Assembly (NCBI GenBank): GCA_020072965.1
Contig: JAIQFY010000004.1
Coordinates: 161,100-225,099 of the forward strand
Direction of reading: 5' to 3'
DNA from: Terriglobia bacterium
GTDB taxonomy: Bacteria > Acidobacteriota > Terriglobia > JAIQFV01
Length of the DNA: 64,000 nt
Both the position numbers and the translations under genes were made by a program. Of this stretch, positions 27,428 through 36,861 are shown in pieces. Below the pieces are notes generated by a model, which worked only from the letters and a program-made list of their open reading frames with translations, made no database searches and had not been told where the DNA came from. Each line of letters opens with the position of its first letter. Positions within the stretch are counted from its first letter, which is position 1.

Positions 27428-30400
27428 TCAAACGTTTCTTTTCCGATGTCGGGCAGGTGGAGGCGGCCCCGGCGGGCTGGGTAAGCCGGTATCCAGAATT
27501 TCACGAACTTTGCGGACCAGAATATCCGGCGTGAACGGCTTTTCAAGGAAGGACGTGGAGGAATTCAGAATGGCATGGTGGCTGATGACATCATCCGTGT
27601 AGCCTGACATGAACAACACCTTCAGGGCCGGCCGGCGTGACTGGAGCAGTTTGACCAATTCAGGGCCATTCATCTCGGGCATAACCACATCGCTGAGGAT
27701 CATTTGAATCGGAGCCGGGCTTTGTTCACACAGTTTAACCGCTTCCTTTGAGTTGCGAGCTTCCAGGACGGTATAACCATTCATCTCCAGCGTCTCACGC
27801 ACCAGCGCTCGAACTCCACCCTCGTCCTCGACCAGAAGGATGGTTTCTGAGCCCCGTCGCGGGAAGACAGGGGATTTCTGCTTCTGGGTCTCTGAAAGCG
27901 GCTCTTCAACCCGCGGCAGGTAAATCTTGATGGTCGTGCCGCGCCCCGGCTCACTGTATACACTTACATTGCCAGCGCTCTGTTTGACGATCCCAAACAC
28001 CGTGGAGAGCCCGAGGCCAGTTCCTTTCCCGCGCTCTTTGGTGGTAAAGAATGGCTCAAAGATACGGTCCTGTGTTTCCTTGTTCATTCCAACCCCGGTA
28101 TCACTCACCGCCAGCATCACATAGGGGCCCGGATTGTACGCCAGACGCCGGTGAGCAAAGCTTTCTTCAAGCTCAACATTCCGGGTTTCGATGATTAACC
28201 TCCCGCCCTGGGGCATGGCGTCGCGCGCATTCACCACCAGATTCATGATCACCTGTTCCATCTGGCCGGCATCTGCCTTCACGCGGCCCAGGGAGGGGTC
28301 GAGGTGGGTAACCAATTCAATGTCCTCCCCGACCAGCCGATGCAGCATCCCGTTCATTGCGTCTGCAATCAAATTCAAGTCCAGGACGGTCGGTTTGAGA
28401 ACCTGCTTGCGGCTGAAAGTGAGCAGTTGCCGCGTCAGGGCTGTAGCGCGATCAGCGGCTTTCTTGATCTCATCCAAGCTTCGACGGTGCGGATCTTCCT
28501 TGTTGAACTGCATCGCAAGAAGGTTGGAGTAGCCTGTAATTGTCGTGAGGATATTGTTAAAGTCGTGGGCCATGCCCCCGGCCAGTCTGCCCACCGCGTC
28601 CATCTTCTGCGAGTGTTGAAGTTCCTCTTCGAGAGCGCGACGCTCGGTCACGTCGCGGGCAATGACCTGAACCCCAACGGTCTCTTTTCCCTGACGGATG
28701 GGACGGCTGCTGATTTCCAATTTGATCCGGCGCCCACTCTTCGCGACTACGTCCAGTTCATGCGTGTGAGCAGAGCCCTCCGCGGCCTCCTGGTTGAGGA
28801 TCTGATGGGCGAGTTCTGCATCTTCCGGGACGACCAGTTGGGCGAAGTTCAAGGCCCGCAGGGCCTCCTGCCGGGTGTATCCGAAGATATCTTCCCCGGC
28901 CTTGTTCAAGGAAGTGAAAAGGCCGGTCAAATCGGTGGTGAAAATGATATCGTTGGCATTCTCAAAAAGCTCACGGTAACGAAGGGCGCTCTCGGTAAGC
29001 GCCTCTTCGGCCTGCCGTCTCCGGCTGATGTCTTCGACCACGCTGATAAAATGCCTGGGCTCGCCTGAGGAATCGCGCCGCAAGGAGACCGTCAGATGCA
29101 CCCAGATGGTGGATCCATCCTCGCGGCGATAACGCTTTCCAGCACTGTAGGACGGAATCTCCCTCATCAGGAGCTGCCGGCGGGCCACAAGGTCGGCCTC
29201 AACCTCTTCGGGGTAAGAGATATCCTGGAACCTCATGGAGAGTAGCTCATCCTGGGTATACCCGAGGATGTCGCAGAGGCGTCTGTTCACCACCAGAAAT
29301 CTGCCGTCCATCCCTGTATGGGTGATGCCGACCGGGGCCTCATCGAAGGTGGTCAGGTAGAGTTCTTCGCTTTCGCGCAGCGCTTCCTCCGCGTGCTTGC
29401 GCTCGGTGATGTCTGCGAGCGTCCCGGAGACACCGATGATCTTATTTGCGGGGTCAACCATGGGCCGGGCATGAGTCTCGATCCACTTGATTTCGCCGCC
29501 ACGAGTCAAGTAGCGAACTTCACAATGGCAATCCTCCTCGGGATGTTCAAAGAGGGTCTCAAATTTTTCTGTAATGTAATTCCGGTCTCCGGGATGGACA
29601 TAGTCCAGGAGCGGCTTCCCCAGGCTTGCCTCCACCGTGAAACCGGTAATCTCCCCCCATGCCGGATTCAAAAAGATCCATCGGCGATTGGGGTCGACCT
29701 GGAAAATCACTTCGCTCAAACGTTCGACGAGCAGCCGATACCTTTGCTCACTATTCTGCAGGTCGCGGGAGGCGGTAGTGCGCGAGGCTTCAAACTGGCT
29801 GTTGAGAGCGTCTAGTTCCGCCATCCGTCGTTCCAACTCCTGGTTGAGCGTCCGGATTGACTCCTCGGCTCGCTTCCCCTCCGTCATATCCCGGGTCACT
29901 TTGGAGAACCCTCGCAACCTACCCTGTCGGTCGCGCAACGCGGTGATGACCACATTGGCCCAGAACTGAGACCCGTCCTTCCTGATCCGCCATCCTTCGT
30001 CTTCCAGCCAACCTTCCCGGGCGGCAGTTCGAAGCTGTTTCCGAGGTTTGTCCGCTTGTGCGTCCGCCGCGTTGTAAAAGCAGGAGAAGTTGCGCCCGAT
30101 GATCTCCTCCGACCCGTATCCCTTGATGTGCTCTGCGCCCGGGTTCCAGCTGGTGACATTCCCATTTCGATCCAGCATGAAGATGGCATAATCCCTGACG
30201 CTCTCAACGAGCAAACGAAAACGCTCTTCGCTTGTCTGAAGCGATTTGCTCCTGGGGGTCTGGTCAGAATCAGATCGGGGCGTACGCTGGGTTTGAAGAT
30301 CCCGCGGCTCCGCTTTTCTGCGGGATCTTCCTGCGCTTTCCCGACTTTCCTTGCGCAGGACCGCACGTACAGCGGAAGAGATTCTGTTCACACTGGAAAT

Positions 30401-30718
30401 GAGAGTCGCGTCGGGCACACCCGCGCTTTTCATCACCCCGCGCGATTGTTTCCGGCGGGGGTCGGTAATGAGGATCCAGGGAATGTCGGTTTTCTCCGGT
30501 CGGACTATTTGGGCGGCGCGGCGTGCCCCGAACGCGGGCCTCTTCTCCATGGCCAGAATAATATTCGGGGCGAAGTCTTTGAGCTTCTTGGCGAACGCAC
30601 GTTCACTCCCGACCCGCTTCGCTGTGAAATCAATCCGGGCACGACGCAGTTGCCGCTCGATCAACTCCGCATCCGTCGGGCTGGTCCGAACCAGGAGAAT
30701 CCGCGCTTCATGATTCAT
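27428..30718 (-). CDS. Hybrid sensor histidine kinase with four PAS domains and two receiver-like domains
   Basis: A 1,096-residue soluble hybrid kinase with no membrane segment. Order: degenerate receiver-like domain (1-120; acidic pocket replaced by LVRTSPTD and IILAMEKRP, so probably not phosphorylated), four PAS domains (about 165-290, 325-450, 450-575, 575-700, the linkers ending in DxTEx[RK] motifs), HisKA with phosphoacceptor MAHDFNN, HATPase with NLVVNARDAMP and DTGVGM...GTGLGLS, and a C-terminal receiver (about 960-1080) with phosphoacceptor ILSDVVMPEMNG and LEKPF. It appears orphan: no response regulator gene is adjacent. Cytoplasmic sensing of redox, gas or a small ligand through the PAS domains is the general expectation; ligands cannot be read. 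Confidence 0.93.
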   Translation of the reverse strand: MNHEARILLVRTSPTDAELIERQLRRARIDFTAKRVGSERAFAKKLKDFAPNIILAMEKRPAFGARRAAQIVRPEKTDIPWILITDPRRKQSRGVMKSAGVPDATLISSVNRISSAVRAVLRKESRESAGRSRRKAEPRDLQTQRTPRSDSDQTPRSKSLQTSEERFRLLVESVRDYAIFMLDRNGNVTSWNPGAEHIKGYGSEEIIGRNFSCFYNAADAQADKPRKQLRTAAREGWLEDEGWRIRKDGSQFWANVVITALRDRQGRLRGFSKVTRDMTEGKRAEESIRTLNQELERRMAELDALNSQFEASRTTASRDLQNSEQRYRLLVERLSEVIFQVDPNRRWIFLNPAWGEITGFTVEASLGKPLLDYVHPGDRNYITEKFETLFEHPEEDCHCEVRYLTRGGEIKWIETHARPMVDPANKIIGVSGTLADITERKHAEEALRESEELYLTTFDEAPVGITHTGMDGRFLVVNRRLCDILGYTQDELLSMRFQDISYPEEVEADLVARRQLLMREIPSYSAGKRYRREDGSTIWVHLTVSLRRDSSGEPRHFISVVEDISRRRQAEEALTESALRYRELFENANDIIFTTDLTGLFTSLNKAGEDIFGYTRQEALRALNFAQLVVPEDAELAHQILNQEAAEGSAHTHELDVVAKSGRRIKLEISSRPIRQGKETVGVQVIARDVTERRALEEELQHSQKMDAVGRLAGGMAHDFNNILTTITGYSNLLAMQFNKEDPHRRSLDEIKKAADRATALTRQLLTFSRKQVLKPTVLDLNLIADAMNGMLHRLVGEDIELVTHLDPSLGRVKADAGQMEQVIMNLVVNARDAMPQGGRLIIETRNVELEESFAHRRLAYNPGPYVMLAVSDTGVGMNKETQDRIFEPFFTTKERGKGTGLGLSTVFGIVKQSAGNVSVYSEPGRGTTIKIYLPRVEEPLSETQKQKSPVFPRRGSETILLVEDEGGVRALVRETLEMNGYTVLEARNSKEAVKLCEQSPAPIQMILSDVVMPEMNGPELVKLLQSRRPALKVLFMSGYTDDVISHHAILNSSTSFLEKPFTPDILVRKVREILDTGLPSPPGPPPPARHRKRNV

Positions 30719-31133
30719 CGGCGATTTTTCCGTGCTGCCCGTCAGAGGTCTTCATTTGACAGGTGCGCTCAGTTTTTTCAGAGGCAATGAGCGCTGGGTC
30801 CGTCAAACCCCGTTCCGACATAGGATCCACCGACGGAGGCGGTACAAGAGCGACGTTGAAAGGCCGCATCTAAGCCCACGGGAGAAGTTGATCAGCGGGG
30901 CTGTGATGGAGAAGCTATTCCTCGATGGAGTCCATCGGCCGCTATTGGGCAAGCAAGATTTGCCCTCTACCTCAGATATTCACGATTTATCGATGTCCTT
31001 ATTCTACACCTCTTCTTGAACCAAAGTTGGAAATGCCCAAGAATTTTTTTTCACGAGTCGGGAGGATGATTAGAGGACGAGGAGGAGCTGACGCGGTTTG
31101 CCGCTGAACTGCAGGGGGGAAGACGTGGATTAG
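30719..31133. other. Intergenic region without recognised features
   Basis: About 415 bp between the kinase start and the stop of the LssY_C-domain gene. Short frames on the plus strand lack ribosome sites and protein-like composition. Nothing supportable. Confidence 0.5.
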
Positions 31134-32369
31134 TTAGTCCAGGACCAGCACCGCCATCTGGCCATCGGTAATGAGTTTGTCGCCCGTGGCGTTACTGCTC
31201 TCTTTGGGAACGGCGGGTCGGTCGACGAGGAAGGAACTTTTCACCTTGCCCGTGAGAAGCAGATCGTACAGCACCTTGGAGCGCTCGCGATCAATTTGTG
31301 AATCGACCTTGTGAATGAAGGTTCTGTTCTCGGGTGAGAATTCGATGGCGATGTCATGAGTCGCGGAACAAACCCAGACGCCTTTTCCATCAAAGGTCGA
31401 GGGGCGGTGATAGATGCGGAGGTGGTGGCGTTTTGCGAAGGTGTTATTCTGCTTTTGGAACGTCAGGTCGGGCTTGTTTCCATCAAGCAAAAGGACGGAC
31501 ATCGGCGCTTCTTTGTAACCCCGGTTTTCGACGACCGCACGGACTGTTTCCAAGCCCGACTGGGAATCCAACGCGGCGGCGGTGGCCCAACCCGCCGCAG
31601 TGAAGGCGGCTTCGACTTGTTCTTGTGATCCCACGAACATCAGGTTCGTCATGTCAGAGGGTTTGGGCGGCTTTTCCGCCATCGTTTGAAAGGGCTCGGC
31701 GTTGACAAGTTTGGCAAGTTCAGGATCCGGAGAAGCGGGCTCGCCTTTGTAACCCCCGGAAGCCGATTCCAAGCTGCTCAAGTCCGGCTTGTTCGTAATC
31801 TGCAACGTCATTTCCACGCCTGGCGAATAAGTGATCTCGGGATCGGGATCCTTGATGACGGCTTTTTTGGCCAAGCCCAAAATTTCGGCCAATGCCGCCA
31901 ACTTGTCACTCATCTTTCCCAGGCCCTGATCCATTTTGGAGGCCCAAGTCTCGGAGGCGAGAATGCCGACAATCCCGCCCTTGTCATCCACAGTCTCCCG
32001 CGCGTTGTCCACGCTGATGACCTTGGTCGTCAGCTTGATCTTTTTGCCCCCTGAACCCTCTAACTGGTTGAACTCCAGAAGCAGGTATGCACGTTGATCG
32101 GCTTTCCCTTCAGTCGACTTGACCTCTTTGACCTTTCCGTACAGCTTGGCGCCCGGCGGGATGACGATTTTGCTTTCCACACGGGTTGGAGCGAGAACAA
32201 CTGCCTCAATACTGTCCCCGGCCTTGGAACTGTTGCTGGCGACCTTCGAGGCAAGTCGAATGTCCATCTCCATTTTGGCCGAAGGGTTGACGACGATGGG
32301 CAGCGTTGGTATGGAAGACACCGCGAGGATGAATCCAGCGGCCAGAAGTCTCTTCACGGGAATAAGCAT
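31134..32369 (-). CDS. Exported protein with LssY-like C-terminal domain
   Basis: A 411-residue protein. Residues 1-25 form a signal or anchor segment (LLAAGFILAVSSIPTLPIVV). Residues 30-190 form a beta-rich N-terminal part (VIPPGAKLYGKVKEV). Residues about 225-390 match the LssY C-terminal domain: MFVGSQEQVEAAFTAAGW, APMSVLLLDG, DLTFQKQNN, RHHLRIY, VWVCSATHDI and HKVDSQIDRERSKV. In Legionella the domain accompanies type I secretion or PAP2 proteins; its function is unsettled. Here it occurs without membrane phosphatase domains. The region upstream of its start carries heptad repeats; its ATG has only a weak AGAAAAGAA site. Confidence 0.82.
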   Translation of the reverse strand: MLIPVKRLLAAGFILAVSSIPTLPIVVNPSAKMEMDIRLASKVASNSSKAGDSIEAVVLAPTRVESKIVIPPGAKLYGKVKEVKSTEGKADQRAYLLLEFNQLEGSGGKKIKLTTKVISVDNARETVDDKGGIVGILASETWASKMDQGLGKMSDKLAALAEILGLAKKAVIKDPDPEITYSPGVEMTLQITNKPDLSSLESASGGYKGEPASPDPELAKLVNAEPFQTMAEKPPKPSDMTNLMFVGSQEQVEAAFTAAGWATAAALDSQSGLETVRAVVENRGYKEAPMSVLLLDGNKPDLTFQKQNNTFAKRHHLRIYHRPSTFDGKGVWVCSATHDIAIEFSPENRTFIHKVDSQIDRERSKVLYDLLLTGKVKSSFLVDRPAVPKESSNATGDKLITDGQMAVLVLD

Positions 32370-32427
32370 GTTCTTTTCTCAAGGATTGAGCTTGTAACGA
32401 TTAGTAATCATACTCAAGAACTCTTAA

Positions 32428-32667
32428 ATTCCAAAATCCAAAGTCCAAACAAAACCCAAAAAAGGAAATTCCAAGGGGCAGATAACAGACAATACAGTGA
32501 GAACATTAACAGGAAAATGCCGCCTCCCACGTCTTGTTCAGTCGGAGGTTTGGTATTTGGATCTTGATTGCTTGCCCGGTGATTGATCGTGGGGAATTGT
32601 TACTTTTTGGGTTTTTGGAATTTGGCCTTTGGGTCTTGTTTGGACTTTGGAATTTGGTATTTGGATT
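32428..32667. repeat. Inverted heptad-repeat element 4
   Basis: Left array of CCAA-type heptads (ATTCCAA, AATCCAA, AGTCCAA, about 32428-32474) and right array of inverted TTGG-type heptads (AATTTGG, CCTTTGG, TTGGACT, about 32604-32667), core about 129 bp. The right end shares the closing GGATTTTCCG with element 6. It lies 45 bp from the sdhB stop. Confidence 0.85.
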
Positions 32668-32714
32668 TTCCGAATCAACGTATCATCCCTGCAGATACGG
32701 AGGCAGTTTGCTTT

Positions 32715-33554
32715 TCAAACGGTTTTTGCCGGCGCGGCCGGGATGTTCGGCAGCGGCTTGCCCTGACCCGGTCCGTGCATTTTCTGGCACGGTTTTTTCC
32801 GGCGTGCCAGGTGAAGATAATCAAGCACGAGCTGACGCTTGAGATATTGGATGGCCTTGGCAGGATCGACGCCCTTGGGGCACGCGCGCGAGCACTCGCC
32901 GGCATAGTGGCAGCGGAAAGCGCCGTGTGAAGTGCCTGTGAACTCGTTGCGGGCGCGCCGCCCGTCGTCGCGGGTATCCTTGTCATATCGCTCGGCTGCG
33001 GCCAGGGGCATGGGCCCCAAATACCGCGCATCGGTGGCGAGGGTGGGGCAGGCAGCCATGCAGCAACCACACTTGATGCAATAAGCGAACTGTAGATAGG
33101 CCTCGAGCTCCGCGGGGGACTGGTAGAACTCCCCGTCCGGGCTGTTGAGCCCGGCTTCATCGGTGCGTAAGATGTGAGGCTGTATGGAACTGTGTTTTTC
33201 AAACATCGTCATCAGGTCCGGCACCAGGTCGCGGATGATTTCGAAATTGGGCAAAGGGCCCACGGTCAGATCCGTGTCGGCGATGTGCAGGACCTGGGTG
33301 TTGCAAGCCAGCGTCGGCCGGCCGTTCAGCAACATGCCGCAGGAGCCGCAGACCCCCATGCGGCACGAATAGCGCCAGGCCAGGGTGGGATCCACATTAT
33401 CTTTGATGTAGTGCAATCCATCCAGCACCGTCATCCCTTCGCGAACCGGTATTCGGTACGTCTTCACGTAGGGCGTCCGATCGGTTTCAGGATTGTATCG
33501 GGTGACGTGGAAATTAATCTCTCTTGTGGTTGTGTTGGTTTTCGACATGGTCAT
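32715..33554 (-). CDS. sdhB: Succinate dehydrogenase/fumarate reductase iron-sulfur subunit
   Basis: Electron-transfer subunit linking the flavoprotein to quinone (279 residues). N-terminal ferredoxin domain with 2Fe-2S ligands CRMGVCGSCGMLLNG...C, then a C-terminal domain with 4Fe-4S motif CIKCGCCMAACP and the third cluster CHYAGECSRACPKG. The start at 33554 overlaps the sdhD stop by 4 bp (ATGA) and has GGAGG 6 nt upstream; the longer frame to 33602 begins inside sdhD without support. Last gene of the A-C-D-B operon. Confidence 0.95.
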   Translation of the reverse strand: MTMSKTNTTTREINFHVTRYNPETDRTPYVKTYRIPVREGMTVLDGLHYIKDNVDPTLAWRYSCRMGVCGSCGMLLNGRPTLACNTQVLHIADTDLTVGPLPNFEIIRDLVPDLMTMFEKHSSIQPHILRTDEAGLNSPDGEFYQSPAELEAYLQFAYCIKCGCCMAACPTLATDARYLGPMPLAAAERYDKDTRDDGRRARNEFTGTSHGAFRCHYAGECSRACPKGVDPAKAIQYLKRQLVLDYLHLARRKKPCQKMHGPGQGKPLPNIPAAPAKTV

Positions 33555-33934
33555 CCCCTTCCTCCCGCGATGGCGATGGCATGTGTGGCGATGGCTGCCC
33601 AAGTGCCCAGGCCGAACAGTCCCAGTCCCGCTACCAGTAAAATGAAGGTAATGGCCTTCTCGACGGCGGGCTTCAGCGTCAGCTCAAACAGGATGGTGCG
33701 AAGCCCGTAAAGGCCGTGGTAGAGCGCCACCCCCAGAAGCAGGACATAAGTGACTGTGAAAAACATCCGGCTGTCCCGGAAGAGGCTATTCTCTTTGGAG
33801 ATCGCCTCGCCCGTGTGAGGGGCAAAGAGATGAGTGATCCCGCCCACATGCATGATGAGCATGTGGAGGCCGAGCAGGAACAGGATCACTACTCCCGCCG
33901 ACATGTGCCAGGTCCAATATTTCGTTTCGCGCAT
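33551..33934 (-). CDS. sdhD: Succinate dehydrogenase membrane anchor subunit
   Basis: A 127-residue integral membrane subunit with three predicted helices: WHMSAGVVILFLLGLHMLIMH, a middle MFFTVTYVLLLGVALYHGLYG and ITFILLVAGLGLFGLGTWAA. The His in VALYHGLYGLR is a candidate haem or quinone-site residue. It starts with AGGAGGAG upstream, 8 bp after sdhC, and overlaps sdhB by 4 bp. Assignment rests on position and topology more than on sequence. Confidence 0.88.
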   Translation of the reverse strand: MRETKYWTWHMSAGVVILFLLGLHMLIMHVGGITHLFAPHTGEAISKENSLFRDSRMFFTVTYVLLLGVALYHGLYGLRTILFELTLKPAVEKAITFILLVAGLGLFGLGTWAAIATHAIAIAGGRG

Positions 33935-33942
33935 TTCTCCTC

Positions 33943-34380
33943 CTACTTTCCCAATCCTAGAAATTCAGAGCCTCCGGCCGCGAGAAGAATCGCTGCCAGG
34001 ATCATCATGATAATGAGCAGGGGCCGCTGGACGTTCAATGACGTCTTGTAGGGATAGATGGGTTCGATGGGCTTGCCTACAGCAAATCCGAGTTCCACCA
34101 ATACCAGGCGGATGCCATTGAGGGCGTGGTATGCAAAAGCGGCGAAAACCAGGAACTCGCCGAATTTGAATATGGGCTGGTGGAAAAACCCTCCTTCGAC
34201 CCAGAGGTACTGGCCGGTGGCGCGCAGGCTTGTCACCACAACGTGCATCAGAAAGTATAAAAGAATGGCCAGTCCGGTGAGGCGATGCAGGATATAGGCG
34301 TAGCGCTCAATGCCCCAGCGCCCGCCTCCGAGCCATCCCCACACCCCGAGCCGGTTGTCGTATCTTTTGATTTCGGCCAT
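33943..34380 (-). CDS. sdhC: Succinate dehydrogenase cytochrome b556-type subunit
   Basis: A 145-residue membrane subunit with three helices. N-terminal WGIERYAYILHRLTGLAILLYFLMHV carries the conserved HRxTG motif of SdhC, and the later AYHALNGIRLVLVELG segment supplies another conserved His for haem b. AAGGAGG lies 7 nt before the ATG. It follows sdhA after 248 bp occupied by a heptad-repeat element, unusual inside an operon. Confidence 0.93.
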   Translation of the reverse strand: MAEIKRYDNRLGVWGWLGGGRWGIERYAYILHRLTGLAILLYFLMHVVVTSLRATGQYLWVEGGFFHQPIFKFGEFLVFAAFAYHALNGIRLVLVELGFAVGKPIEPIYPYKTSLNVQRPLLIIMMILAAILLAAGGSEFLGLGK

Positions 34381-34405
34381 GCCAGCCTCCTTGAGCTGAA
34401 AATCA

Positions 34406-34634
34406 GATAATAGGTGATAGGTTTTAGGTGATAGGGGATAGTTTATAGGTAGTAGGGAATAGGTTATAGGTACCAGGAAAACAAGACGAGCGATTAATCC
34501 TTGGGCCCAATAACCCAGCCCGAACGATCAGTCGACGGCACATCTCTTGCATCGATCCCCCCAGGCCAGCCCCTACTACCTATCTCCTATTGCATATTAC
34601 CTATTCCCTACTACCTATTGCCTATCACCTAATA
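34406..34634. repeat. Inverted heptad-repeat element 5 inside the sdh operon
   Basis: Ten heptads of GGTNATA type (34406-34475) and nine of the inverted CCTATTN type (34572-34634) flank a 96-bp core. Both arrays keep 7-bp phase. The last heptad contains the sdhA stop codon (complement of 34629-34631). If transcribed, the two arrays could pair into a long imperfect stem between sdhA and sdhC. Confidence 0.9.
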
Positions 34635-36344
34635 CTTCCTCTCCACCGGCTTCCAGTTGGTAATCGTCACGGGCTTGTATTCCAGCCTCGGCTTGCCTCC
34701 GGTGGAATAAACCATGGAATGCGCTAGGTACTTCTCGTCGTCACGCTTTGCAAAATCCGTCCGGGAATGACCCCCGCGGGATTCCTGGCGCGCCAAACCC
34801 GCAAAGAGCAGCACCTCCGCCAGCTCGAGCATGTTTTCAGTTTCGAGTGCCTGAATGAGGTTGGTATTGTAAGTGCGGCTCTTGTCCTCAATAGAGATCT
34901 TTCCGAAGCGTTGCCTCAGCCCGGCAATCTTGTCGAGGCCTTCCTTCATGGATTCGCCGGAACGGTAGACCCCGGCATGTTTGTCCATCAGCGTCCGAAG
35001 TTCCCGGCGGATCAGGGCCGGCTTCTCCGTCCCACTCTGTTTGAGCAGGCCATCAAAAACACGGCTTTCTTCATCCCGGGCTTTCGCTTCCGGCATGGCG
35101 CTTAGGACGGCGCCTTTGCTCAGGAACTTTGATATCTCACCTCCGGTGATGCCGCCCCACACAAGGCATTCAGCCGTGGAATTGCAACCCAGCCGGTTGG
35201 CGCCGTGCATGGAGTGGCACGCCACTTCGCCGGCTGCCCAAATATTTTCCACCTTGGTCCGCCCGTTGATGTCGGCCTCGATTCCGCCCATGGAGTAATG
35301 GGCCACGGGCCGGATGGGGATGGGCTGGGTGATGGGGTCGATTCCCAGGAATTTCATGCACACCTCGCGGATCAGTGGAAGGCGGTGGTTGATGCGGTCG
35401 GCGCCGAGGTGGGTCATATCGAGATTAATATAATCGAGCCCTTCGGGTCCGGGAAAACCGCGTCCCTCGAGAATTTCCGTCATCTCTGAACGCGACACGA
35501 TATCGCGAGGCGCCAGTTCCATCATCTTGGGCGCATACTTTTCCATGAAGCGGTCACCCTTGTTGTTGCGCAGGTAGCCACCTTCCCCGCGACATCCTTC
35601 CGTCATCAGGATGCCCGAGGGCACCAATCCTGTCGGGTGAAATTGCAGGAACTCCGGATCTTCCAGGGGGAGGCCGGCGCGATAGGCGATGGCTTGTCCA
35701 TCGCCCGTGACGGTCTGGGAGTAGGTCGTGAACCCATAAAGATTTCCCAGGCCTCCGGAAGCGAACAGGAGCGCCTTTCCCCGCAAAACGTAGAATTCGC
35801 CGGTCGGGGCATCAAAGAGCGTGAGCCCGGCAAAGCGGCCGCCTTCGAGGAGCATCGCCGTGACAAAGCATTCGTCATAGCGCTTGAAATTATTGTATTT
35901 GACCAGGGTGTCATAGAGGGCCTGCATTTCCATGAAGCCGGTCTTGTCGGCGGCCATGCACGCGCGCGGGAAAGAGTGCCCGCCAAACGGCCGCTGCATG
36001 ATCCGTCCGTCATCGCGGCGTGACCAGGGGACTCCCCAATGCTCCAACAGCCGGATTTCATCGGGGGAGGTCTTGACAAATCGATCCACCGTGTCCTGGT
36101 CCGCCAGAAAATCGGCGCCTTTGACAGTATCCCAGGCGTGCAATTCGAGGCTGTCGCCTTCCTCGGGGCGCATCATCGCTGCCGTGCCCCCTTCCGCACA
36201 TACGGAATGCGAGCGCATGATCTGGACCTTCGACACGATTCCGATGTCGGCCTTGCCTTTTGTTTGAATGCAAATTTCCACGGCGGCGCGCAGTCCGGCG
36301 AGCCCGGTTCCCAGGATTAAGACATCATGAGTTATTTGTTGCAT
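34629..36344 (-). CDS. sdhA: Succinate dehydrogenase/fumarate reductase flavoprotein subunit
   Basis: Catalytic subunit, succinate to fumarate or the reverse, with covalent FAD (571 residues, normal). FAD site [15 protein letters not shown]-attachment His in [11 protein letters not shown], active-site blocks [12 protein letters not shown] and [25 protein letters not shown], and [18 protein letters not shown]. These motifs resemble the FrdA side of the family about as much as SdhA, so direction of catalysis is not decided by sequence; the downstream three-helix C and D subunits fit a succinate:quinone oxidoreductase. First gene of the operon. An upstream site AAGGAG lies rather far (about 13 nt) from the ATG. 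Confidence 0.95.
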   Translation of the reverse strand: MQQITHDVLILGTGLAGLRAAVEICIQTKGKADIGIVSKVQIMRSHSVCAEGGTAAMMRPEEGDSLELHAWDTVKGADFLADQDTVDRFVKTSPDEIRLLEHWGVPWSRRDDGRIMQRPFGGHSFPRACMAADKTGFMEMQALYDTLVKYNNFKRYDECFVTAMLLEGGRFAGLTLFDAPTGEFYVLRGKALLFASGGLGNLYGFTTYSQTVTGDGQAIAYRAGLPLEDPEFLQFHPTGLVPSGILMTEGCRGEGGYLRNNKGDRFMEKYAPKMMELAPRDIVSRSEMTEILEGRGFPGPEGLDYINLDMTHLGADRINHRLPLIREVCMKFLGIDPITQPIPIRPVAHYSMGGIEADINGRTKVENIWAAGEVACHSMHGANRLGCNSTAECLVWGGITGGEISKFLSKGAVLSAMPEAKARDEESRVFDGLLKQSGTEKPALIRRELRTLMDKHAGVYRSGESMKEGLDKIAGLRQRFGKISIEDKSRTYNTNLIQALETENMLELAEVLLFAGLARQESRGGHSRTDFAKRDDEKYLAHSMVYSTGGKPRLEYKPVTITNWKPVERKY

Positions 36345-36507
36345 GCTCCATTGACTCCTTGGAATAGCGGAGGGAGGGTCCTTCAGGGGTTGCGGATATG
36401 AAGTGAAGCCTCCTCGTTAATGCGCGATCTGCGTGTGCAGTGCGCGCCCTCAATTGCCGAATATCATATCACAACTTTTCATTTTCGGAAGAAGTCTCAT
36501 AAAACAA

Positions 36508-36820
36508 ATTCCAAAATCCAATCCGCCGCGGCGGACAAAGTCCAAATAAAAACCAAATTCCAATAAGAAAACTCCAAGGAAAAGCCATCTAAAGGCGTTT
36601 GGCACTTGGAATTTGGTCTTTGGAACTTATTTGGATTTTGGTATTTGGAATTTGGATTTTCCGCCGTCGGATTCTTCAGATCTTCGACTTTCGGCAAATG
36701 GATTTTGGTGCTCTTAAGGGCTCCAGCAGAAGGGGGGTAGCACCCATTCTTCCTTCCTGGGCACTTGGAATTTGGTCCTTGGAATTTATTTGGACTTTGG
36801 ACTTTGGAATTTGGATTTTC
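36508..36820. repeat. Heptad-repeat element 6 with duplicated right arm
   Basis: A CCAA-type heptad array (36508-36578) and its inverted TTGG-type partner (36603-36660), followed by a second, nearly identical TTGG-type array (36761-36820). The two right arms, about 64 bp each (from 36602 and 36761), differ at only a handful of positions and both end in GGATTTTCCGCC. It lies between the sdhA start and the anti-sigma stop. Confidence 0.9.
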
Positions 36821-36861
36821 CGCCAGTAGATGCCTCAACTCTTTTGACTATGCTTGGCGGC

